Shown here: in pieces, positions 7,221 to 15,650 of the stretch
Layout: every line of letters starts with the position of its first letter
How positions within the stretch are numbered: position 1 is the stretch's first letter
Assembly: GCA_949289045.1 (NCBI GenBank)
Contig: CASEMN010000005.1
Span: 62,001-126,000, forward strand
DNA length: 64,000 nt
Reading direction: 5' to 3'
Source: an uncultured Oscillospiraceae bacterium
GTDB lineage: Bacteria; Bacillota; Clostridia; Oscillospirales; Acutalibacteraceae
Made by a program: the position numbers and the translations under genes
Notes under the pieces: model-generated
Databases searched by the model: none
Seen by the model: only the letters and a program-made list of their open reading frames with translations
What the model was told of the DNA's origin: nothing

Positions 7221-8972
7221 TCAGAAAAATAAAAATTTCTTTTTTCTGTGTCCTATATCATGTTTATCTGTAATATAAATGCTGTCTGTTGTGCAGCCCT
7301 CAAGCTCAAGAACAACTATTTCGTTGTCGTCCTGAAGGATAACGCCGGGAAGGTAAAGGGATTTTTGCGGTCCTATTTCCCAATATCTGCCAAGGTTAAA
7401 GCCGTTTACAAAAACGCAGCCCTTTGTAAAGCCGTCGAGATGTATGAAGCAGTCAGCTCTTGAAGAGGTGCGGAAAGTTCCCTTTTTGAAAATGGGATAA
7501 CCTGTTCCGCCGGTATATTTGAAATTGCTTACATCTGTTGTAAGAGGAATTGAGAAAATTTCCCAGCCGAAAAGTATCTGGTTGCCGATGCGTATCTGAG
7601 AAACACCTTTGCGGTCATGTATATTTACGCCGTAATTTGTTCTTCCCATAGATTCAACAAGTATGTCGAGCTGTACCTCGCCTGCGATTCTGCCTATATT
7701 AATGCTGTGTTCCTCGTCGTTTCGGTAAATAAGGCCCTTATATTCTCCGTCTACAAAGATATAGGCTCTGTCAGCAAGACCGTCAAGATGAAGCTTCTGA
7801 TTATAATAGCCTTTAACCTTTTTGCGGTAAAGAATGAGTCCATGGAACTGGTCAAGGTCCTCCATGCTTTTGGGGAAAGCACTTTCATATTTTGTAGAAA
7901 CCGCTTCAAGGTTCTGCATAAGAGAAGCGGACTGAGTAAGCTTAACCTCACCTATGTTCTGAAGCTCAGGCTTAGGAGGAAGCTTTGCGGGAGCAAGACC
8001 TCTGTGCTGAAGAAGAGCTTTTCTTACAGCGTGGTATTTAGGCGTATAGCCGCCCCATTCCGTAAGCAGGGCGTCGTCATCGTAGCTTGTTACGGTGGGC
8101 TGATATTCCTTGTCGCAGTTTGCGCCTGCGTTAAAACCGAAATTGGTGCCGCCGTGGAACATATAAAAACTGAAGTTTCCGTCGGAGTTGAGCATGTTTT
8201 TGAGCTCCGGAATAACAGTTTTGTAAGAGCGGGTGTGATGCTTTTCGCCCCAGTGGTCAAACCAGCCGTTCCAGAATTCTCCACACATAAGGGGAGCGTC
8301 CGGCTGAATTTTTTCAAGTATTTTAAATGCGCCTCTTGAATCAGAGCCGAAATTTGCAACCTTGAATATATGGGGCAGAGTGCCTCCTGAGAGCATCCAG
8401 CTTTCGGGACCGTCGGAGGTGAACATCATTACTTCACAGCCGCAGTCCTTCATGAGATTTTCAATGAAGGCAAGATATTCTTTATCACAGCCGTAGCTGC
8501 CGTATTCGTTTTCAACCTGCATGGCGATTATATTTCCGCCCTGGGTTACCTGATGGCTGTAAAGCCTTGAGAAAAGTTCTTTGTAAAAATCCTTTACATG
8601 AGTTGTGTAAAGAGGATCCATACAGCGAACGTGAAGATTTTTGTCTTTAAGCAGCCATGAGGGAAGTCCTCCGAAATCCCATTCGGCGCAGATATAGGGG
8701 CCGGGACGTACAATTGCGTTAAGTCCAAGATACTGGGCTATGTCAAGAAAGCGTTCAATATCGAGTATTCCGGAAAAATCAAATTCGCCCTTTTTCGGCT
8801 CATGAAGATTCCAGCAGACATATGTTTCAACCGTATTGAATCCGGCAAGTTTCAGTTTAAGGAGTCTGTCCTCCCAATATTCGGGCAGTGTGCGGAAATA
8901 GTGAATTGCACCTGCATAGATGTTAAATTTTTCTCCTTTAAGGAAAAAGTCCTTCCCCTTATAGGTAATCAA
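7221..8972 (-). CDS. GH35 beta-galactosidase
   Basis: A 583-residue glycoside hydrolase family 35 enzyme that removes terminal beta-galactose. The (beta/alpha)8 barrel starts with IHYFRTLPEYWEDRL and continues through YVCWNLHEP and VRPGPYICAEWDFGG. The acid/base Glu is in QVENEYGSYG (about E156) and the nucleophile in CGEFWNGWFDHWGE (about E232). C-terminal beta-sandwich domains follow, including VFVNGFNLGRYWEIGPQ. There is no signal peptide, so it acts in the cytoplasm on imported oligosaccharides. The start is a TTG at 8972 with GGAGG eight bases upstream. It stands alone with its own promoter; no transporter is adjacent. Linkage preference cannot be read from sequence. Confidence 0.93.
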   Translation of the reverse strand: MITYKGKDFFLKGEKFNIYAGAIHYFRTLPEYWEDRLLKLKLAGFNTVETYVCWNLHEPKKGEFDFSGILDIERFLDIAQYLGLNAIVRPGPYICAEWDFGGLPSWLLKDKNLHVRCMDPLYTTHVKDFYKELFSRLYSHQVTQGGNIIAMQVENEYGSYGCDKEYLAFIENLMKDCGCEVMMFTSDGPESWMLSGGTLPHIFKVANFGSDSRGAFKILEKIQPDAPLMCGEFWNGWFDHWGEKHHTRSYKTVIPELKNMLNSDGNFSFYMFHGGTNFGFNAGANCDKEYQPTVTSYDDDALLTEWGGYTPKYHAVRKALLQHRGLAPAKLPPKPELQNIGEVKLTQSASLMQNLEAVSTKYESAFPKSMEDLDQFHGLILYRKKVKGYYNQKLHLDGLADRAYIFVDGEYKGLIYRNDEEHSINIGRIAGEVQLDILVESMGRTNYGVNIHDRKGVSQIRIGNQILFGWEIFSIPLTTDVSNFKYTGGTGYPIFKKGTFRTSSRADCFIHLDGFTKGCVFVNGFNLGRYWEIGPQKSLYLPGVILQDDNEIVVLELEGCTTDSIYITDKHDIGHRKKKFLFF

Positions 8973-9446
8973 AGTTAAACCCTCCTTCGTGTTGTTTTCG
9001 GCTTAATTATACATAAAAACTGTTTATTAGTAAAGGAAAAGCAATTGAAATTAATGTATTATTATAAAATTTTATGCGTATTTTTTGCGTGTTTTGTCTA
9101 ATAAGAAAATAAAATCTAAGAGACCTAATAAAAACAGGATTTATAATTTTTTTGGGATAAAATTTTAAGTGAACGAGCTCTGAAAAATGTATATAAACAC
9201 AAAAATACAGATTTGCTAATTAAGTATAACATAGCCGGTGTATTTTTTCTCTGCCGATGCTTAATTTATTTAATAATATTAATTGTATAATTGCGTAAAT
9301 AATAATTTTAGGTTACAATCCTATTGTATTAAAAGACTATGCGGCATTTTTCGGTGCGTTATTTTTATGGAGATATGGAGCTATACATGCAGACGTAAAT
9401 ACTATAAATTATGTGTTATAACAATGCTTTTAAAGGAGCTGACAAT
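8973..9446. other. 474-base AT-rich intergenic region
   Basis: Very AT-rich spacer between a leftward and a rightward gene. A plausible GH35 promoter lies at 9006-9034 on the minus strand (TTTACT, 17 bases, TATAAT). No open frame with a ribosome site, no RNA gene and no clear terminator was seen in the rest. Confidence 0.5.
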
Positions 9447-9944
9447 ATGGATTGTTTGATTAGAAAAGCACAATCAGGTGACGAATCAGATTTGGCCTAT
9501 ATACAAACTGAGAGTTGGAAAGCTGCATTCCACAATATTCTGTCCAATGAAATATTGCAGAAAACTACAGAAATGAATCGTGTCACAGAAATGTATAAGA
9601 GATCGCTTGATGAAGACGTTGGAAATGGTTATATTCTTGAGGTGAACGGCAAACCTCATTGCATCGCTTGGTGGGATAAGGCAAGGGATAAAGATATGCC
9701 GGAATATGCGGAGCTTATCTGTATTCATAGTTTACAGGATAATTGGAGAAAAGGATACGGAACAAAAATGATGGAAAGGGTGTTAGCCGATATTAAGGCT
9801 GCTGGATATATTAAAGTAATGCTTTGGGTCTTTGTGGATAATAATAGGGCCAGGAAATTTTATGAAGCATGCGGATTTGTTACATACGGAAAGATTAAGT
9901 CTTGTTTTGAAACACTAGAAATATGTTATGAGAAAACTTTATAA
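9447..9944 (+). CDS. GNAT family N-acetyltransferase
   Basis: A 165-residue GNAT acetyltransferase using acetyl-CoA; acceptor unknown. The core acetyl-CoA site reads LQDNWRKGYGTKMMERVL (Q/RxxGxG/A type), followed by VFVDNNRARKFYEACGF, the usual last motif of the fold. The frame extends to 9411, but AAAGGAG eight bases before the ATG at 9447 decides the start. It lies alone in an AT-rich neighbourhood with no functional partner. Confidence 0.85.
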   Translation: MDCLIRKAQSGDESDLAYIQTESWKAAFHNILSNEILQKTTEMNRVTEMYKRSLDEDVGNGYILEVNGKPHCIAWWDKARDKDMPEYAELICIHSLQDNWRKGYGTKMMERVLADIKAAGYIKVMLWVFVDNNRARKFYEACGFVTYGKIKSCFETLEICYEKTL

Positions 9945-10119
9945 ATTTTAATTTATGCTATATTTAGATGAGAGTTTTTTAAAGTAAAACGTATAAATAT
10001 TTTACCTTATTTGTTAGAGCATATAAGATTTTTCCTGTCCATTAAAAATAAAAAATTTTCAATGCTGTGCAATAAAACGCAGATGCCCGGCATTATATAG
10101 TCAGAAAGGACAAAAGCTT

Positions 10120-10725
10120 ATGTTTTTATTTTTATCTTTATCTATGCCGGCTGAGATAAAGAGCATGACCGCAGGGGCGCCACAGCTCAGTGATGAGCTT
10201 ATAGCCAAAACGGGAGAGGGCGACAGCGAGGCATTCAGACTTCTCTACTCTCTTACCGATAAAGCGGTTTACGGCTTTATCCTGTCTATACTGAAAAATC
10301 ACCATGACGCAGAGGACGTTATGCAGGATACCTATCTAAAGATAAGAGAATCCGCACATCTTTATAAACCTATGAGTAAGCCCATGGCGTGGGTTTTCAC
10401 AATAGCACGCAACTGTGCGCTGATGAAAATCCGTCAAAGCAAAAAAATTGTGGAGCTTACGCCCCGTGAAGATGTAGATGAAAAAGGATTTGATCAGGTA
10501 TCCGACTGGGAAGACCGCCTTGTGCTTGAGGCAGCCTTCGGGGTGCTCAGCGATACGGAAAGACAGATTGTAATGCTTCACGCCGTTTCGGGAATTAAGC
10601 ACCGTGAAATTGCCTTAATACTTGAATTACCGCTTTCCACGGTTTTATCTAAATATGCAAGAGCGCTTTCAAAGCTAAAAAAGCATCTTGAAAGTACGGA
10701 AAGGAGAGACGGAAATGACAAATAA
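10120..10725 (+). CDS. sigma-70 family (ECF-like) RNA polymerase sigma factor
   Basis: A 201-residue alternative sigma factor. Region 2 spans about residues 30-95 (HHDAEDVMQDTYLKI, AWVFTIARNCALMKIRQ) and region 4 about 135-195 (LSDTERQIVMLHAVSG, HREIALILELPLSTVLSKYARAL). The first 15 residues are hydrophobic and may not be translated; a second ATG at 10165 is possible, though an AAAGGA site favours 10120. The gene overlaps the start of the next one, an RsgI-like membrane protein, by 11 bases. That arrangement is typical of a sigma factor with its membrane anti-sigma partner. Confidence 0.88.
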   Translation: MFLFLSLSMPAEIKSMTAGAPQLSDELIAKTGEGDSEAFRLLYSLTDKAVYGFILSILKNHHDAEDVMQDTYLKIRESAHLYKPMSKPMAWVFTIARNCALMKIRQSKKIVELTPREDVDEKGFDQVSDWEDRLVLEAAFGVLSDTERQIVMLHAVSGIKHREIALILELPLSTVLSKYARALSKLKKHLESTERRDGNDK

Positions 10726-12028
10726 AGAAATTGAATCGAGACTTAAAAGAGCCGTTTCCGATTTAACTCCGGATGTGCTTGACAAGGTGATGTCCGCTGA
10801 CGTCGTCAAAGACGAAAGGATGGCGAACATAATGCCAATGAATAAAAATAAGAAAAAATTAGCAGGAAAAATAGTTGCTGCCTGTGCAGCTATCGCCATA
10901 ATTTTTGGCGGCGCCGCATTCTTTGCAGGCAATGCCCTTACTGAATCCAAAATAACAATTGATGTAAACCCAAGCGTGGAAATTATAACCGGAAAATCCG
11001 ATAAAGTTAAAAAGGTTGAGCCCCTCAATGAAGATGGAGAAATTATCATTGACGGAATGGACTTTAAAAACACCGACGTTGATATAACCGTTAACGCTCT
11101 TATCGGTTCAATGGCGAAAAAGGGATATCTTACCGATGTCAATAACGAAAACGTTCTTGTAAGCGTTCAGAATGACGATGCACAAAAAGCAGAGAAAATC
11201 CGCGTAGAGGTTGTAAATAACGTAAGAAAAGCGTTAAATGAAAACAACGTTTCGGCAACTGTATTTAATCAGGTTGTAACCGATGACAAATCCGTAGCGG
11301 ATATGGCAAAAGAGTATAACATCTCTTACGGCAAAGCTGCGTTTATAAGCCAGCTTCTGACTATTGCACCGGATCTTGACGCAAAGTCACTTTCTGAAAT
11401 GACTATTTCTGAAATTGCGGCCCTTGTTGAAAGCAAGAATATTGATATAAGCAAAATTATCCGTTATGAGTACGACGACAGCGTTCACGAAAACATTGAG
11501 GATGCAATTGAAGACTGGAACGAACAGGATGAGAATGCCCTTGTGTCTCAGGATGAATATATCGGTATGGAAGAAGCTCTCTATGCTGCGCTTAAACATG
11601 CAGGCGTTTCAAAGGATACAGCTTATGACATTAGCGTAAAGCTTGACGCAGATGAGGACGGCGTTGAATACGACGTGGATTTCAAAGCTAACGGCAAAGA
11701 GTATGATTACGAAATCCATGCATCAACGGGAGAAGTTATAAAGTTTGAAGTTGAAACAGATGACGACTATGTAAAAACAACTCAGAGCTCATCTTCTGCA
11801 ACTGAGTCCCTTATAGGTGAAGAAAAAGCAAAGGAGATTGCATTTAAAAATGCAGGAGTTGCCGCTTCCAACGCTAAAAATGTTTCTGTAAAGCTTGATA
11901 ATGATGACGGAGCCGTAAAATACGAGGTGGAATTCGACTACGACAAGTGGGAGTATGAATACGATATAAACGCCTATACTGGCGCCGTCATTTCCAGCGA
12001 CAAAGATGTCAACGACGATATAAGATAA
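10715..12028 (+). CDS. RsgI-like anti-sigma membrane protein with two PepSY repeats
   Basis: About 437 residues. A short cytoplasmic N-terminus precedes one transmembrane helix (about residues 45-67). Just outside is a segment of the RsgI type (ITIDVNPSVEIITGKSDKV). The C-terminal half has two tandem PepSY-like modules, each an acidic beta-hairpin unit of the pattern DDG..YEVEF with a closing INAYTGAVI or IHASTGEVI. RsgI proteins hold a sigma factor at the membrane and release it on an extracellular signal, commonly a polysaccharide; here the sensor would be PepSY domains instead of a carbohydrate-binding module. The ATG at 10715 has AAAGGAG upstream; an earlier frame start lacks one. A terminator follows. 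Confidence 0.8.
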   Translation: MTNKEIESRLKRAVSDLTPDVLDKVMSADVVKDERMANIMPMNKNKKKLAGKIVAACAAIAIIFGGAAFFAGNALTESKITIDVNPSVEIITGKSDKVKKVEPLNEDGEIIIDGMDFKNTDVDITVNALIGSMAKKGYLTDVNNENVLVSVQNDDAQKAEKIRVEVVNNVRKALNENNVSATVFNQVVTDDKSVADMAKEYNISYGKAAFISQLLTIAPDLDAKSLSEMTISEIAALVESKNIDISKIIRYEYDDSVHENIEDAIEDWNEQDENALVSQDEYIGMEEALYAALKHAGVSKDTAYDISVKLDADEDGVEYDVDFKANGKEYDYEIHASTGEVIKFEVETDDDYVKTTQSSSSATESLIGEEKAKEIAFKNAGVAASNAKNVSVKLDNDDGAVKYEVEFDYDKWEYEYDINAYTGAVISSDKDVNDDIR

Positions 12029-12067
12029 TAATTTATAAGCTTTTTTGCTAAAATATGTTAACCTATA

Positions 12068-12103
12068 AAAAGGCATCCGCGGAGAAATCTGCGGATGCCT
12101 TTT
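12068..12103 (+). terminator. terminator of the sigma/RsgI operon
   Basis: A 13-bp perfect stem (AAAAGGCATCCGC and complement) with a ten-base loop and a T tail. Confidence 0.8.
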
Positions 12104-12165
12104 GTACGTGTTTTTATATATTATTGATAGTTTTTTCTGAAATAAATCGAAATAATAATAAAAAC

Positions 12166-12194
12166 TTGCAAAAAGTGAATTATTATAGTAACAT
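12166..12194 (+). promoter_or_regulatory. putative promoter of the NhaC-like gene
   Basis: TTGCAA (12166-12171), 17-base spacer, TAACAT (12189-12194), about 50 bases upstream of the chosen start. Confidence 0.45.
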
Positions 12195-12246
12195 AAAATC
12201 TATATCTGAAAATGAAAGTGACGAATTGCGTTGGGAGAGTAAGAAG

Positions 12247-13605
12247 ATGGAAAACAAAAAGAAAAAAGCGGAGCGTGGAAATCCTGCGGCACTGCTGCCA
12301 ATTGCGGTATTTTTAGTTCTTTTTGCAGTAATCGGAATTGTTTCCGGAGACTTTTACAGTATGCCGGCGATTGTGGGCTTTGTAATAGCCTTGATTGTGG
12401 CTCTGCTTCAAAACAGAAAGCTTAATTTTGAAGAAAAAATGGCGGTTTTCGCAAGAGGCGCCGGAGATACCAATGTAGTTACAATGATACTTATCTTCAT
12501 CTTTGCCGGAGCTTTCAGCGGAATAGTAAAAGCTGCGGGAGGCGTTGAAAGTACAGTTAATTTCGGACTTTCGGTTTTACCGTCCGGACTTGCCGTTCTG
12601 GGCGTTTTTGTAATAGGCTGCTTTATTTCTACCTCCATGGGAACTTCTGTGGGAACAATCACTGCCCTTACACCCATTGCGGTGGGTATTTCCGCAAAGA
12701 CTGGTATGCCCATTGCTTTGTGTGTAGGCGCCGTAGTGTGCGGAGCCATGTTCGGCGATAATCTTTCCATGATTTCTGATACCACTATTGCGGCCTGCCG
12801 AACTCAGGGCTGCGAGATGAAGGATAAATTCAAGCAGAATTTCCTCATTGTTCTTCCTGCTGCAATAATAACTGTAGTGCTTTTTGTGCTTAAAGCAAGC
12901 GGAGGCAACTATTCAGTTCAGGGCGATTTGTCCTATAACTTTTTCCAGATTCTCCCGTACCTAATAGTTTTGGTAGGAGCTTTGGTGGGACTGAATGTAT
13001 TTGTGGTTCTCGGCAGCGGCATAGTTGCTTCTGCCATTGTGGGAATACTTGTCGTACAGAAATTCACTTTTCTTCAAATGTTTAAAATCCTCGGCGACGG
13101 CATTATGTCAATGTATGATATTTCCATAATCTCTCTTATTGTGGCCGGTGTCGTATCTCTTGTAAAGGAAAACGGAGGCATACAGTTTATCCTCAATGCC
13201 ATCCGTTCAAGAGTCCGCACTACAAGGGGAGCAGAGCTTGGAATTGCCGGACTTGCATCACTTGTAGATATATGTACGGCAAACAACACAATCGCAATAG
13301 TCATTGCGGCTCCCATCGCTAAGGAAATCGGCGACGAATACGGTGTTAAAAACAAAACCGTGGCTTCACTTCTCGATATATTCACATCGGTTTTTCAGGG
13401 AATCATACCCTACGGAGCACAGCTTCTTACGGCGGCAAGCCTTGCTGCTATAACTCCTGTTGAGATAATACCGAACCTTTATTATCCGATACTTATGGGT
13501 GCTTCTGCTATTGTATTTATAATTTTTAAAATTCTTCCCGGTCAAAGAAAAACAGAAAAAATAGAAGCTGCGTCAGAAATAGCACAGCAGCATGAGCAAA
13601 AATAA
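12247..13605 (+). CDS. NhaC-family Na+/H+ antiporter-like transporter
   Basis: A polytopic membrane protein of about 452 residues with roughly a dozen hydrophobic helices, belonging to the NhaC/ion-transporter superfamily. Conserved glycine- and serine-rich stretches such as STSMGTSVGTITALTPIA and GAMFGDNLSMISDTTIAA are typical of the NhaC group; the latter contains the charged residue pattern used for cation exchange. The open frame reaches back to 12055 through a terminator, so I take the ATG at 12247, preceded by GGGAGAG. Members exchange protons for sodium or for organic ions such as malate/lactate; the actual substrate here is unknown. Single-gene unit ending in a hairpin at 13622. Confidence 0.85.
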   Translation: MENKKKKAERGNPAALLPIAVFLVLFAVIGIVSGDFYSMPAIVGFVIALIVALLQNRKLNFEEKMAVFARGAGDTNVVTMILIFIFAGAFSGIVKAAGGVESTVNFGLSVLPSGLAVLGVFVIGCFISTSMGTSVGTITALTPIAVGISAKTGMPIALCVGAVVCGAMFGDNLSMISDTTIAACRTQGCEMKDKFKQNFLIVLPAAIITVVLFVLKASGGNYSVQGDLSYNFFQILPYLIVLVGALVGLNVFVVLGSGIVASAIVGILVVQKFTFLQMFKILGDGIMSMYDISIISLIVAGVVSLVKENGGIQFILNAIRSRVRTTRGAELGIAGLASLVDICTANNTIAIVIAAPIAKEIGDEYGVKNKTVASLLDIFTSVFQGIIPYGAQLLTAASLAAITPVEIIPNLYYPILMGASAIVFIIFKILPGQRKTEKIEAASEIAQQHEQK

Positions 13606-13621
13606 AAAATAAGTTTGATTT

Positions 13622-13655
13622 AAAGCCGTGAAAACAGAATTTTATTCACGGCTTT
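13622..13655 (+). terminator. terminator of the NhaC-like gene
   Basis: An 11-bp stem (AAAGCCGTGAA and its complement) followed by TCTCTC; the T tail is weak but the hairpin is perfect. Confidence 0.65.
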
Positions 13656-13691
13656 CTCTCTGCTCCAAAGGCTTTGAAAATGTCATTTCTA

Positions 13692-13719
13692 TTGACACTA
13701 TGACGTTTTTTGTTATAAT
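13692..13719 (+). promoter_or_regulatory. promoter of the surface-glycan operon
   Basis: TTGACA (13692-13697), 16-base spacer, TATAAT (13714-13719); the transcript would carry an untranslated leader of about 90 bases. Confidence 0.8.
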
Positions 13720-13813
13720 AAAGGGAGGCAGGCACAGGTGCGTGCTTTTTTAAATAAGTGTAAAACGTTATAGTTATGAAAATATATATTAGCGAGAAGA
13801 GGGTGGGTTACCA

Positions 13814-14875
13814 ATGAGAAAAATCGCTTTGTTTCAAAGTGATTTGCAGGTAGGCGGTATTCAGAAATCCCTTTTAAATCTGCTGAATCTTATTGATTTA
13901 ACAGAATATGAAGTGGATCTTTTTTTGTTCAGCAAAGGAAATTTTTTCCGCAGTTCAATTCCCGCTGAAGTAAACGTCTATGAAATGGAAGCGTATCCTT
14001 CCTATAATAAACTTATGCCTTTCTCCCTTGTACGCAAAATGTACGGCAAGAGTGTCAGCACCGAAAAGCAGTATGACGTTGCGATTGATTTTAACAGCTA
14101 CTGGAACGAATGCGCTGTAGGAGCGATTTGTGCAAACGCAAAAAGGCGCATTATGTGGATACACACCGACATTGAACGCAGATACGAAGACAATAAAAAG
14201 TTTCGTGTTTTATTCAATCAGTTTAAATCGAAATTTAAATACTACGATGAGTTTGTCGCAGTATCTCAGGGTGCGGCGGATGCTTTCCGTGCTGTTACGG
14301 GAATAAATGATAAAAAAATTACCGTAATACCAAATCTCGTAAATGTAAATGAGATACTTTCTTTGAAAGAAGAAAAGACAGATTTTGTTCCTGAAGAGGG
14401 CTGTGTCAATATTATGGCCATGGGTTATCTCGCTCCTGTAAAGGGCTATGACGAGATGCTTGAGCATATGAAGGAAGCCTGTCAGGTGAGGGATGATTTA
14501 CGCCTTTATATTATTGGCGACGGTCCCCTTAAAGAAGAGCTGCACAATTTGTGCGCTCAGTATGCAATTGATAAAAAAGTATATTTCCTGGGTAATCAGC
14601 AGAATCCCTACCGTTATCTTCAAAAAGCCGATGCCTTTATAATGACCTCCAGATATGAGGGACAGGGCATAGCTTTGCGTGAGGCACAGTGCCTCGGTTT
14701 ACAGCTTTTGTTTCCAAAGCGTCTTGAAAAATATAACGACGGCCTTGAAGGCTGTGAGAATTTGACGGATGCTATGATACATCTCCAAAAAGCCGAAAAG
14801 AATCCCGATATGCTTACAGAGTACACTGAAAACATTTTACGGAGTTTTTCGGAGCTTGTAGGTGCAGATTCATAA
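13814..14875 (+). CDS. glycosyltransferase family 4 protein
   Basis: A 353-residue GT4-type, GT-B fold glycosyltransferase. The N-terminal domain begins with LFQSDLQVGGIQKSLLNLL, the usual donor-side glycine loop. The C-terminal domain carries MAMGYLAPVKGYDEML, LYIIGDGPLKEELHNL and the sugar-nucleotide site FIMTSRYEGQGIALREAQCLG, with its EX7E motif partly kept. It would add a sugar to a lipid-linked or polymer acceptor at the inner membrane face. First gene of an operon with a TagA/WecG-type transferase and a nucleotide-sugar dehydrogenase, suggesting teichoic acid, capsule or exopolysaccharide assembly. Confidence 0.88.
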   Translation: MRKIALFQSDLQVGGIQKSLLNLLNLIDLTEYEVDLFLFSKGNFFRSSIPAEVNVYEMEAYPSYNKLMPFSLVRKMYGKSVSTEKQYDVAIDFNSYWNECAVGAICANAKRRIMWIHTDIERRYEDNKKFRVLFNQFKSKFKYYDEFVAVSQGAADAFRAVTGINDKKITVIPNLVNVNEILSLKEEKTDFVPEEGCVNIMAMGYLAPVKGYDEMLEHMKEACQVRDDLRLYIIGDGPLKEELHNLCAQYAIDKKVYFLGNQQNPYRYLQKADAFIMTSRYEGQGIALREAQCLGLQLLFPKRLEKYNDGLEGCENLTDAMIHLQKAEKNPDMLTEYTENILRSFSELVGADS

Positions 14876-14900
14876 AAACAGGAAGTGAAGGTTTTAATCA

Positions 14901-15617
14901 ATGGAGAAAGAGACTATATTGGGGGTTCAGGTTTGCGTAACCGATTATCCCCAGATAAAGGCGGCAATTAAAGAAGATCTTGAGGCACAGCGAAAAGCTT
15001 TCTTAGTGGCCATCAATCCTGAAAAGATTTTGAAGGCCCGTAAAGATGAGGCACTCAAAAATCTTCTTAATAACGCTACATATCAGATCGCTGACGGCGT
15101 AGGCGTTGTCTATGCATCAAAGCTCAGAGGCGGTAAGATCAGAAGCCGTGTTACGGGAATTGACAGCATGAAAATGTTATGTGAATTGTCCGACGAAAAT
15201 GGGTACAGAATATTCATGTACGGCGCAAAGGAAGAAATCCTTCAAAAGGCCAAGGAAAAGCTTATTGAGACTTATCCGAATATTCAGATAGCCGGCACAA
15301 TGAACGGTTATCAGAAGGACAAGCAGGCTGTTGTAGATGCGATTAATGAGTCCAAGGCAGATATAGTTCTTGTGGCCATGGGTTCTCCCCGTCAGGAAAA
15401 CTGGATTGTGGAAAATATGAACACAGTCTGTGCAAAGGTTTTTCAGGGCGTCGGCGGCTCCTTTGACGTTGTAAGCGGAACCATTCCCCGTGCTCCCCAG
15501 TGGATGCAGAAATGCGGTCTCGAATGGCTCTTCCGTCTGCTTCGTGAGCCTAAGCGCATAGGCAGACAGATTCATCTTGTATCGTTTTTATTTTTGGCGC
15601 TCTTTTCACGCCATTAA
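14901..15617 (+). CDS. WecG/TagA/CpsF family glycosyltransferase (GT26)
   Basis: A 238-residue GT26 enzyme. Known members transfer N-acetylmannosamine(-uronic acid) to GlcNAc-PP-undecaprenol, the priming step of wall teichoic acid or enterobacterial common antigen. The motif pattern NPEKILKARKDEAL, IADGVGVVYASKL, GIDSMKMLCELS and VAMGSPRQENWI followed by FQGVGGSFDVVSGT covers the whole fold. A short basic, hydrophobic C-terminus (RQIHLVSFLFLALFSRH) may help membrane association. It lies 25 bases after the GT4 gene and before a UDP-ManNAc dehydrogenase-type gene, which fits ManNAc/ManNAcA chemistry. Confidence 0.92.
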   Translation: MEKETILGVQVCVTDYPQIKAAIKEDLEAQRKAFLVAINPEKILKARKDEALKNLLNNATYQIADGVGVVYASKLRGGKIRSRVTGIDSMKMLCELSDENGYRIFMYGAKEEILQKAKEKLIETYPNIQIAGTMNGYQKDKQAVVDAINESKADIVLVAMGSPRQENWIVENMNTVCAKVFQGVGGSFDVVSGTIPRAPQWMQKCGLEWLFRLLREPKRIGRQIHLVSFLFLALFSRH

Positions 15618-15650
15618 GATAAAAAGCAAAAATAAACGGAGGGTGACATT

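Noticed and set aside
7617..8339. 240-codon frame antisense to the GH35 gene
   Set aside because: Conserved catalytic motifs are on the minus strand; the plus frame shows no family pattern and no ribosome site.
12055..12246. 64-residue N-terminal extension of the NhaC-like protein
   Set aside because: It passes through the terminator of the preceding operon and the predicted promoter; the ATG at 12247 fits better.
13724..13755. Attenuator in the leader of the surface-glycan operon
   Set aside because: A short GCAC/GTGC stem before a T run is present, but only four base pairs; too weak to call.
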